DNA of 64,000 nucleotides from Microbacterium sp. oral taxon 186 str. F0373. GTDB taxonomy: Bacteria; Actinomycetota; Actinomycetes; Actinomycetales; Microbacteriaceae. A program made the translations under genes and the position numbers. The stretch covers positions 58,336-122,335 of the forward strand of contig NZ_KE150457.1 of assembly GCF_000411455.1 (NCBI RefSeq). The letters are read 5' to 3'. Of the stretch, positions 43,763 through 51,234 are shown in pieces; the first letter of the stretch is position 1, and each line of letters starts with the position of its first letter. Below the pieces are notes generated by a model. The model made no database searches and had not been told where the DNA came from. It saw only the letters and a list, made by a program, of their open reading frames with translations.

Positions 43763-45114
43763 CAGCGCTCCCCCGTCTTCTCAGCACCGGACTTCTCGGC
43801 AGTGGATCTGTCCGTCGGCTTCTCGGGCGAAGGCTTCGCGGCGGCCGAGTTCTTTCCACGGGGTGCCGTGTTCTTCGCCCGCTCCTTCGCCCGGTCCGCC
43901 TTCTGCTGCGCGCGCTCGGCGCGCAGGAGCGCCCGCTGACGACGCGTGGGCGGCGGGTTGCGCTTGACCTTGACCGCGAGCCCCGAGTCCGCGACCTCGC
44001 TCATCGCATTCGACGAGTCGACGTGCGTGCGGCGCGAGCGCAGGAACAGAGCCACGATGATCGCGACGGCGAGCACCGCGTCGATGACGATGCCGGCGCC
44101 TCCGAACCAGACGACCAGCAGTGCGGCGAAGGCACCGACGGCGGCCGAGGCGGGCAGCGTCAGCACCCATCCCACGGCGATGCGCCCGACGGTGCGCCAG
44201 CGCACTTTCGAGCCGCGACGGCCGAGTCCGGAGCCGATGACCGACCCCGAGGCGACCTGCGTCGTCGACAGCGCGAAGCCGAGGGCGCTGGAGGCGAGAA
44301 TGGTCGCCGCCGTGGAGGTCTCTGCGGAGAAACCCTGCGCGGGCTTCACGTCGGTCAGGCCCTTGCCGAGCGTACGGATGATGCGCCAGCCGCCCATGTA
44401 GGTGCCGAGCGCGATCGTGAGCGCACAGGCGAGGATCACCCACAGCTGCGGATCGGCGTGGGCACCGCTCTGCCAGCCCGCCATGATCAGCGCGAGGGTG
44501 ATGACGCCCATCGTCTTCTGCGCATCGTTCGTGCCGTGAGCGAGGGCGACGAGGGAGGACGTGAAGATCTGACCCCAGCGGAATCCGTCGCGGCCATCGG
44601 GCTTGTTGTCGTAGCGACGTGTCATCGCGTAGGCGAGCCGCGTCGCCAGGAAGGCGATGACGCCGGCCGTGAACGGAGCGATCAGGGCCGGCAGGACGAC
44701 CTTGCTCAACACCATGCCGAAATCGATGGCGGACGCGGTGGCACCGACGAGCGTCGCTCCAATGAGGCCGCCGAACAGGGCATGCGAGGAGCTCGAGGGC
44801 AGGCCCAGCAGCCACGTCAGCATGTTCCAGGTGATCGCACCGATCAGGCCGGCGAAGATGATCGGCAGGAACGCGAGCGGTTCGATCTGGTCCTCGCGGA
44901 TGATGCCGTGCGAGATCGTCTTCGACACCTCCGTGGACAGGAAGGCGCCGACGAGATTGAGACTCGCGGCGAGCAGGACGGCGACCTTGGGCTTGAGCGC
45001 CCCGGTCGCGATCGGGGTGGCCATCGCGTTCGCGGTGTCGTGGAAGCCGTTCGTGAAGTCGAAGAACAGCGCCAGCGCGATCACCAGCACGACGATGAGG
45101 GCAGCGGTTTCCAC
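43762..45114 (-). CDS. pitA: Low-affinity inorganic phosphate transporter
   Basis: PitA imports metal-phosphate with protons. The 450-residue protein carries both PHO4-family repeats: FDFTNGFHDTANAMATPIAT near residue 18 and SSLVALAHGTNDAQKTMGVI about 170 residues later, with GLPSSSSHALFGGLIGA. Helices end near residue 370. Then comes a hydrophilic Lys/Ala/Arg/Glu-rich tail of about 75 residues (ERAQQKADRAKERAKNTAPR) not found in typical Pit proteins. A coupled small membrane protein follows. Phosphate-starvation boxes were not identified in the 176-base upstream spacer. Confidence 0.95.
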   Translation of the reverse strand: METAALIVVLVIALALFFDFTNGFHDTANAMATPIATGALKPKVAVLLAASLNLVGAFLSTEVSKTISHGIIREDQIEPLAFLPIIFAGLIGAITWNMLTWLLGLPSSSSHALFGGLIGATLVGATASAIDFGMVLSKVVLPALIAPFTAGVIAFLATRLAYAMTRRYDNKPDGRDGFRWGQIFTSSLVALAHGTNDAQKTMGVITLALIMAGWQSGAHADPQLWVILACALTIALGTYMGGWRIIRTLGKGLTDVKPAQGFSAETSTAATILASSALGFALSTTQVASGSVIGSGLGRRGSKVRWRTVGRIAVGWVLTLPASAAVGAFAALLVVWFGGAGIVIDAVLAVAIIVALFLRSRRTHVDSSNAMSEVADSGLAVKVKRNPPPTRRQRALLRAERAQQKADRAKERAKNTAPRGKNSAAAKPSPEKPTDRSTAEKSGAEKTGER

Positions 45115-45290
45115 AGTTCGCTTTCGTCGGGATTCACAGGAAGGGAGCCGACGGAATCGGCGATGCGAACGAAGAGTTCACCGTGGTTTCATACTCCGGC
45201 AACCGGACCACAGAAATACTCCCACATCCGCGACCCCGCACAGAACGGGGAGCCCACCCCGACACGCCGAGCGTGGATTAGCGTGGAACG

Positions 45291-47414
45291 GTGACCCGAG
45301 AGCCGTCCTCCACGCCGCTGTCCGCCCCCGTCGCCCCCGCGCGTCCGACGCTGCGTCGTCATCATGGCGACGAGGTGCGCGACGATTACGAGTGGCTCCG
45401 GGCGAAGGAGGATGCCGAGGTCATCGCGCACCTCGAGGCCGAGAACGCGTTCACCGAGCAGAGGACGGCGCACCTGGCAGGCCTGCGCCAGCGGATCTTC
45501 GACGAGATCAAGGCCCGCACCCTCGAGACCGATCTGTCCGTGCCGACGCGCCAGGGCGCGTGGTGGTACTACGGGCGCACCGTCGAGGGTAAGCAGTACG
45601 GCATCCAGTGCCGTGCGCCCCTGGCCGGCCCGGATGATTGGACGCCGCCCGTCCTGACCCCGGGGGTCGACGTGGAGGGCGAGAGCGTGCTGCTCGACAG
45701 CAACGTCGAAGCCGACGGTCATGAGTTCTTCTCCCTGGGCAGCTTCGACGTCTCCACGGACGGCTCTCGACTGCTCTACGGCGTCGATGTGGAGGGCGAC
45801 GAGCGCTACACGCTGCGTGTGCGCGACCTCACCACCGGAGAGGATCTCTCCGACGTCATCGAGAACACCTCCGCGGGGGCGTCGTTCTCCCCCGACGGGC
45901 GGTACGTGATCTATACGACGGTCGACGACGCGTGGCGACCCGACACCGTGTGGCTGCACGAGGTCGGCACCGACGCCGCTGCCGACGCGCGCCTGTTCCA
46001 CGAGCCGGACGAACGGTACTGGGTGGGCGCCGGCTTCACCCGCAGCGAGAAGTACCTGGTGATCGAGGTGGGATCCTCGATCACGACCGAGGAGTACCTC
46101 GTCGAGGCGACCGATCTTCGCTCAGAGCCGCGATCGATCTGGCCGCGTCGGGAGGGAGTCGAGTACTCCGCCACGCATGCCGTCGTCGGCGGCGAGGACG
46201 TGCTCTACATCGTGCACAACGACGGCGCGCTCGATTTCGAGCTGGTGCGCGTCGCGGCATCCGATCCGCAGGGTGAACGCGACGTCGTGCTGGCCCACAC
46301 TCCCGGGCGCCGCGTGCTCGATGTGTCGGCCTTCCGCGACTGGGGGGTCGTGTCGTACCGCCGCGACGGCCTGTCGCGAATGGGAATCCTGGACTACGCC
46401 ACCGGCAGCGTCGACGAGCTCGGCTTCGAGGAGGACCTCTACACCGCCGGAGCCGGCGGCAATCCGGAATGGGCCCCGCCGGTGGTGCGGCTCGGCTACG
46501 GCTCGTTCCTCACGCCGGGAACCGTGTACGACTACGACGTGGCGGCGCGACAGCTGCACCTGCGCAAGCGCCAGCCGGTGCTCGGCGGCTACGATCCGTC
46601 GGCCTACGGTCAGCGGCGCGAGTGGGTCACGGCATCCGACGGCACCCGCGTGCCCGTCTCGATCGTGTGGAAGCGATCCTTCGGCGAGCCGGGGGATGGC
46701 CCGCGCCCGGTGCACCTGTACGGGTACGGGTCGTACGAGCACTCCATCGAACCGGGATTCTCCGTCGCGCGTCTGTCCATGCTCGATCGCGGCGTCGTCT
46801 TCGCCGTCGCGCACGTGCGCGGCGGGGGCGAACTCGGGCGCCAGTGGTACGAGGACGGCAAGCTGCAGCACAAGCGCAACACCTTCACCGACTTCGTCGC
46901 GGTCGCGCGCCACCTGGTGGACACCGGCGTCACCGCACCGGATCGCCTGGTCGCGGAGGGCGGCTCGGCGGGCGGCCTACTGATGGGCGCGGTCGCGAAC
47001 CTCGCCCCCGAGCTGTTCGCCGGCATCCTCGCGGACGTCCCCTTCGTCGATGCCCTGACGACCATCCTCGACCCCTCGCTCCCGCTGACGGTGATCGAGT
47101 GGGACGAGTGGGGCGATCCGCTGCACGACGCCGAGGTCTACGCCTACATGAAGTCGTACACACCGTACGAGAACGTGCGCGAGGCCGTGACGTATCCGCG
47201 GATCCTCGCGACCACCTCCCTCAACGACACCCGCGTCTACTACGTCGAACCCGCCAAGTGGGTGGCGCGACTGCGCGAGGTCGGCGCCGACGCGCTGCTC
47301 AAGTGCGAGATGGTCGCCGGCCACGGCGGCGTCTCGGGGCGCTACAACTCCTGGCAGCAGCGCGCCTTCGAGCTCGCCTGGCTGCTGGACGTGCTGGGCC
47401 TCGCCGAGGACTGA
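45291..47414 (+). CDS. ptrB: Oligopeptidase B (prolyl oligopeptidase family, S9A)
   Basis: A 707-residue cytoplasmic serine peptidase that cuts short peptides after Lys/Arg. It starts at the GTG at 45291. A seven-bladed propeller covers about residues 75-440. The alpha/beta-hydrolase domain has the nucleophile Ser559 in EGGSAGGLLMG, Asp646 in SLNDTRV and His678 in AGHGGVSGRYNSWQQ. YGYGSYEHSIEPGFS and the RGGGELGRQWYEDGKLQHK block are oligopeptidase-B specific. No signal peptide. An insertion sequence lies 230 bases downstream but leaves the gene intact. Confidence 0.95.
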   Translation: MTREPSSTPLSAPVAPARPTLRRHHGDEVRDDYEWLRAKEDAEVIAHLEAENAFTEQRTAHLAGLRQRIFDEIKARTLETDLSVPTRQGAWWYYGRTVEGKQYGIQCRAPLAGPDDWTPPVLTPGVDVEGESVLLDSNVEADGHEFFSLGSFDVSTDGSRLLYGVDVEGDERYTLRVRDLTTGEDLSDVIENTSAGASFSPDGRYVIYTTVDDAWRPDTVWLHEVGTDAAADARLFHEPDERYWVGAGFTRSEKYLVIEVGSSITTEEYLVEATDLRSEPRSIWPRREGVEYSATHAVVGGEDVLYIVHNDGALDFELVRVAASDPQGERDVVLAHTPGRRVLDVSAFRDWGVVSYRRDGLSRMGILDYATGSVDELGFEEDLYTAGAGGNPEWAPPVVRLGYGSFLTPGTVYDYDVAARQLHLRKRQPVLGGYDPSAYGQRREWVTASDGTRVPVSIVWKRSFGEPGDGPRPVHLYGYGSYEHSIEPGFSVARLSMLDRGVVFAVAHVRGGGELGRQWYEDGKLQHKRNTFTDFVAVARHLVDTGVTAPDRLVAEGGSAGGLLMGAVANLAPELFAGILADVPFVDALTTILDPSLPLTVIEWDEWGDPLHDAEVYAYMKSYTPYENVREAVTYPRILATTSLNDTRVYYVEPAKWVARLREVGADALLKCEMVAGHGGVSGRYNSWQQRAFELAWLLDVLGLAED

Positions 47415-47454
47415 CTCGGCCGGCCGGCCGGGCACGCGCACCGCACCGCGGTCA

Positions 47455-47580
47455 CCCGCCGCGCGCCGCGCGCCGCGGGCCGCGCGCCGCGGGCCGCGGC
47501 TCGCCGAGAACAGGCGAATCGCCGGAAACAGGCGGAAATCGGCTGGATCTGCCTCTGCCCGGCCGATCGCCTGCGGCGGG
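47455..47580. repeat. Pure G/C tract followed by imperfect inverted repeat
   Basis: Bases 47455-47500 contain only G and C, in alternating GCGC/CCGG runs. From about 47507 an imperfect inverted repeat follows. CAGGCGAATCGCC on the left matches GGCCGATCGCCTG on the right (around 47561-47573). Its GAACAGGCGA-type core resembles the element at 49983-50057. It occupies the 220 bases between oligopeptidase B and the insertion sequence and holds no gene. Confidence 0.5.
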
Positions 47581-47634
47581 GCGGCGCGACTCCTCCTCCC
47601 CCGTCGCGCGCAACCGGCACGTGTACACAAAAGC

Positions 47635-49060
47635 GGCTCTTCGGAATTAGGGGTGTAGCGCGGGTCTGAAGCCTCCGGCTTCGAGCAGTGATCTCGCGAT
47701 GTAGTGGGTGAGGTTGCGGAAGCCGAGGGCGGAGCCGCGAAGGTGCTCGAGCCGGCCGTTGATGGCCTCCGTTGGGCCGTTGCTCGTTCCGGGGCGGTCG
47801 AAGAACGCGAGGATGTCCGCGGCGCGCTGCTTCAGCGTGCGGCCGAGGCGACGGACCTCTTTGAGCAGCGCGGGAACGCCGTTGCTGACAGAGTCAATCA
47901 CCGCCCGCATCATCTCCTTCGCCTTGTTCTTGTCGGGTTCGCGGTAGGCGGCGACGATGCGCTGGTAGATGCCCCAGGTCGCTTCGACCTCGACGTGCTC
48001 CTCGGCGGCGAACACCGCGTCGAGCCGCGCGGTCTGCTTCTCGGTGAGGAAGCTCGCGCCGGTGTGGAGGGTGCGGCGGACCCCGTAGAGCGGGTCGCCG
48101 GCGTGACCGCGGTGCCCGAGAGTGTCCTGCTGAACCCTCTGCCGGCAGCGGTCCAGCGCGTCGCCCGCGAGACGGACGACATGGAACGGGTCCATCACCG
48201 GGACCGCGTCGGGGAGCTCTTCGGCCGCGGCGGTCTTGAACCCGGAGAACCCGTCCATCGCGACCACCTCGATCCGGCTCGACCACTCCGCAGGCCGGGC
48301 GGCGAGCCACTCCTTGAACACCTGCTTCGAGCGGCCCTCGACCATGTCCAGCAGCCTGGCCGGGCCCGTCTTGTTCCTCGCGGGGGTGAGGTCGATGATC
48401 ACGGTCACGTACTTCTCGCCAAACCGTGTGTGACGCCAGACGTGCTCGTCGACACCGATCGTGGTGACCCCGTCGAACCTCGCCGGGTCGTCGATCAGGC
48501 GACGCTTGCCTTCGGCGATGATCGCGGTGTTCGCGGTATGCCACGACACCCCGAGCCCTGCTGCGGCGCGGGAGACGGTGAGGTGGTCGACCACGATCGC
48601 CGTGAGTGCCCACCCGATCCCGCCGCGGGAGATCTTCGCCCTCGGCGCCGCCGCCTTCGACGTGTCCTGCCGCCAGGTCCGGCGGCAGTGCGTGCACCGG
48701 TAGCGGCGCACCCGGACCAGCAGCGTCGTCGGCCGATGCCCGAACGGCTCATGCGCCAGCGGCCGCGTCACCGTGTCACGCGGCACGCCCTCCGCGCCGC
48801 ACTTCCGACACCACGGGTCGTCCTCGACGACGCGGCACTCCAGCACCGCCCGATCAGGCTCGAGCAGCTGCCCGACGGCTTGAAGGCCGAGCTCGTCAAG
48901 ACGGCAGAACGTGGTCAGGTCAGGGGTCGCGAACGTAGGGTGGTGCAAGTCGAGGTCTTCCGGCGGATGGTGAGCGTGAGAACTTCCATCCTGGAAGACC
49001 TCGACGCCCATCCGCGAACCAGCCGGCGGTCCCGGGCTACACCCTCAACTGCGAAGAGCC
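47635..49060 (-). mobile_element. ISL3-family insertion sequence
   Basis: A complete 1,426-bp element. The terminal inverted repeats are 47635-47664 (starting GGCTCTTCGGAATTAGGGGT) and 49031-49060 (complement starting GGCTCTTCGCAGTTGAGGGT), matching at 25 of 30 positions. The bases just outside, ACAAAAGC (47627-47634) and ACACAAGC (49061-49068), look like an 8-bp target duplication with one later mismatch, the size known for ISL3. It carries one intact transposase. It inserted between oligopeptidase B and the DUF559 gene and broke no visible gene. Confidence 0.9.
47647..49011 (-). CDS. ISL3-family transposase
   Basis: A 454-residue DDE transposase. The N-terminal zinc-finger part has CRKCGAEGVPRDTVTRPLAH and RYRCTHCRRTWRQDTS. 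A helix-turn-helix (VDHLTVSRAAAGLGVSWHT) follows. The DDE core has IGVDEHVWRHTRFGEKYVTV, VAMDGFSGFKTAAAEEL with MDPFHVVRLA, and the Glu in SNGPTEAINGRLEHLRGSAL. All blocks are present and the frame is open, so the element may still be active. The ATG at 49011 lies just inside the right inverted repeat. The first 25 residues (His-rich) are variable. Confidence 0.95.
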   Translation of the reverse strand: MGVEVFQDGSSHAHHPPEDLDLHHPTFATPDLTTFCRLDELGLQAVGQLLEPDRAVLECRVVEDDPWCRKCGAEGVPRDTVTRPLAHEPFGHRPTTLLVRVRRYRCTHCRRTWRQDTSKAAAPRAKISRGGIGWALTAIVVDHLTVSRAAAGLGVSWHTANTAIIAEGKRRLIDDPARFDGVTTIGVDEHVWRHTRFGEKYVTVIIDLTPARNKTGPARLLDMVEGRSKQVFKEWLAARPAEWSSRIEVVAMDGFSGFKTAAAEELPDAVPVMDPFHVVRLAGDALDRCRQRVQQDTLGHRGHAGDPLYGVRRTLHTGASFLTEKQTARLDAVFAAEEHVEVEATWGIYQRIVAAYREPDKNKAKEMMRAVIDSVSNGVPALLKEVRRLGRTLKQRAADILAFFDRPGTSNGPTEAINGRLEHLRGSALGFRNLTHYIARSLLEAGGFRPALHP

Positions 49061-49114
49061 ACACAAGCCCGTGCTGACGTCCCGCCTGCACCGGAGTTCG
49101 GTGAGAGTTCGAGG

Positions 49115-49951
49115 GTGACGGGGATCGACGACTGGCTGCGGGCGCGGGGCGGCGTCGCCCACAGCAGTGCGCTCCACGACGCCGGCTTCTCCACGCACCG
49201 GATCGCGGGCGCGGTCGCAGCCGGCTCCGTCGTCCGGGTGCGGCGCTCGTGGCTCACCATCCCCGAGGCGGATGCCGCGGTCATCGCCGCGGCCGAGGTC
49301 GGCGGCCGTCTCACCTGCGTCAGCGCGGCCGCTCGCCGCGGCCTCTGGGTCCCACGTGCCCCCTCCCTGCCGCACGTCGCGGTCGCGCATTCCTCGTCAG
49401 CCCGCGCGGATGACGGCATCCGCCTGCACCGCGCGCGGGCGCCGGTGCCGTTGCACCGGACCGACCCGCACGAGCACGTTCTGAACGTGATGTTCCACGT
49501 CGCCCGCTGCCTCCCGCGGGGCGACGCGCTCGCGGTGTGGGAGTCGGCGCTGCGCACCGGCGCGGTGGATGCCGAGGTCCTCGCCCGCGTGCAGTGGCGT
49601 TCGACGCGAGCGGCCGAGTTGGCGGAGGTGTCGGGTTCCTTGTCGGACTCGGGTATCGAGACGGCATTCGCCGCTCTCATGCGCTCCAGCGGTATCGCGG
49701 TGCGCCAGCAGGTGTGGATCGACGGCCATCCGCTCGACGGACTGATCGGCGCACGCCTCGCGGTGCAGCTCGACGGCTTCGCCCACCACCAGGGGCGAGA
49801 TCGCCGCCGTGACCTGCGCGCGGATGCGCGGTTGGTCCTGCGCGGCTACACGGTGCTCAGGTTCGACTACCAGCAGGTGCTTTTCGATGCCGCCTACGTC
49901 CGAGAGACGGTCCTGCTGGCGATCGCCCAAGGGCTGCACCGTGCCCGTTGA
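49115..49951 (+). CDS. DUF559-type (VSR-like) nuclease-fold protein
   Basis: A 278-residue protein starting at the GTG at 49115. The N-terminal 60 residues (LRARGGVAHSSALHDAGFST ... RSWLTIPEADA) are a winged-helix region like that of AbiEi-type or transcriptional-antitoxin proteins. The C-terminal domain (about 175-270) is DUF559, a PD-(D/E)XK fold: Glu182, Asp220 in AVQLDGFAHH, and RDLRADARLVLRGYTVLRF with YQQV. Such proteins are very common and multicopy in Microbacteriaceae; function is unknown. It lies directly after the insertion sequence and before a 29-bp-arm inverted repeat. Confidence 0.85.
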   Translation: MTGIDDWLRARGGVAHSSALHDAGFSTHRIAGAVAAGSVVRVRRSWLTIPEADAAVIAAAEVGGRLTCVSAAARRGLWVPRAPSLPHVAVAHSSSARADDGIRLHRARAPVPLHRTDPHEHVLNVMFHVARCLPRGDALAVWESALRTGAVDAEVLARVQWRSTRAAELAEVSGSLSDSGIETAFAALMRSSGIAVRQQVWIDGHPLDGLIGARLAVQLDGFAHHQGRDRRRDLRADARLVLRGYTVLRFDYQQVLFDAAYVRETVLLAIAQGLHRAR

Positions 49952-49982
49952 GAAGACGGCGCCTCAGGCTCCGATCAGGCTT

Positions 49983-50057
49983 CGAGAAGAGGCGATCGGC
50001 CCAGAACAGGCGCGCGCGGAGCGCGGATGCCTGTTCTGGGCCGATTGCCTGTTCTCG
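49983..50057. repeat. Inverted repeat with 29-bp arms
   Basis: Arms 49983-50011 and 50029-50057 match at 27 of 29 positions with a 17-base loop. Each arm holds the unit AGAACAGGC around GATCGGCCC, so the element is an inverted pair of a partly repeated motif. It lies between the convergent DUF559 and pfkA genes, where it can act as a bidirectional terminator. It also shares the ACAGGCGA/ATCGGC core with the weaker element near 47507-47575. Confidence 0.78.
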
Positions 50058-50093
50058 GGCGGCGCGGCGCAGGGCGCGGCGCCGCACCGGGAC

Positions 50094-51122
50094 TCAACCG
50101 AAGAGCGCGGCGGCCTCTTCGTAGCGGTAGATCGGCACCGTGTTCAGCTCGCCGAGCGCCTCGGCGAAAGGCACCCGCACGATGTCGGTGCCCTTCAGCG
50201 AGACCATCTGACCCCAGGCCTGCTCGTAGACGGAATCGGCGGCGTGCAGACCCAGGCGCGTCGCGAGCACCCGGTCGAAGCCGGAGGGCGAGCCGCCGCG
50301 CTGGATGTGACCGAGCACGGTCGCACGCGTCTCGATACCGGTCAGACGCTCGATCTCGGGCGCCAGAACCTCGCTGATGCCGCCCAGGCGAGGACGGTTG
50401 AAGGCGTCGAGCCCCTTGTCGCTGAAGGCCTCGTCCATACCCGTGAGCGTGAAGCCCTCGGACACGACGACGAGGGGCGCGCGCCCCCGGTCATGCGCCT
50501 TCTGCACCTGCGCGGCGATCTCAGTGATGGACATGGGCACCTCGGGGATGCAGATCACGTGCGCGCCGGCCGCGATGCCGGAGTGCAGGGCGATCCACCC
50601 CACGTGCCGACCCATGACCTCGGCGACCATGCAGCGCTGGTGCGAGTCTCCGGTGGTGCGGAGGCGATCCATGGCGTCGGTGGCGATGTTGACGGCGGTA
50701 TCGAAGCCGAAGGAGTAGTCGGTGGCCCGGAGGTCGTTGTCGATGGTCTTGGGCACACCCATGACGTTGATGCCGTCGTTCCACAGCCGGTTGGCCGCGG
50801 CGAGCGTGCCCTCGCCGCCGATCGCGATGATCCCGTCGATGTGGTGGCCGTAGAGCGTCTTCGCGATGTTCTCGGCGCCGCCGCGGGGGCCCTCGTAGGG
50901 GTTGGTGCGGCTCGTGCCGAGGATGGTGCCGCCGACCTTCGAGAGGCCCTTGACCTCGTGGCGGGTGAGCGGGAAGAAGTCGCCGTCGACGACGCCACGC
51001 CAGCCGTCACGGATGCCGACGAACTCGATGTTGTAGTTCGTGGTGCCCTTGAGGACGACGCCGCGGATGACCGCGTTCAGTCCGGGGCAGTCTCCGCCGC
51101 TGGTGAGGATACCGATCTTCAT
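50094..51122 (-). CDS. pfkA: 6-phosphofructokinase
   Basis: PFK phosphorylates fructose 6-phosphate, the committing step of glycolysis. The 342-residue protein has LTSGGDCPGLNAVIRG, GTILGTSRTNP, IIAIGGEGTLAAANRL, GVPKTIDNDLRATDYSFGFD (catalytic Asp) and MGRHVGWIALHSG. In GGEGT a Gly occupies the site that is Asp in PPi-dependent enzymes, so ATP use is expected. Lys in PKTIDND is shared with PPi enzymes and with actinobacterial (group III) ATP-PFKs. Monocistronic; a hairpin element lies just past its stop. Confidence 0.95.
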   Translation of the reverse strand: MKIGILTSGGDCPGLNAVIRGVVLKGTTNYNIEFVGIRDGWRGVVDGDFFPLTRHEVKGLSKVGGTILGTSRTNPYEGPRGGAENIAKTLYGHHIDGIIAIGGEGTLAAANRLWNDGINVMGVPKTIDNDLRATDYSFGFDTAVNIATDAMDRLRTTGDSHQRCMVAEVMGRHVGWIALHSGIAAGAHVICIPEVPMSITEIAAQVQKAHDRGRAPLVVVSEGFTLTGMDEAFSDKGLDAFNRPRLGGISEVLAPEIERLTGIETRATVLGHIQRGGSPSGFDRVLATRLGLHAADSVYEQAWGQMVSLKGTDIVRVPFAEALGELNTVPIYRYEEAAALFG

Positions 51123-51234
51123 GTGGAGATCCTTTGGTGATTCGGGATGTGATTCGGCGACGCTGCCTCCTTGACACTACCGCCGTATCGACGGCGGATG
51201 CCACCGCATCCGCCGTCGATAATCCCGGCCCGCC

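Noticed and set aside
47635..50057. A defence island around the insertion sequence and DUF559 protein
   Set aside because: Only one nuclease-fold gene is present, flanked by housekeeping genes (oligopeptidase B, pfkA). No recognised defence partners are nearby.
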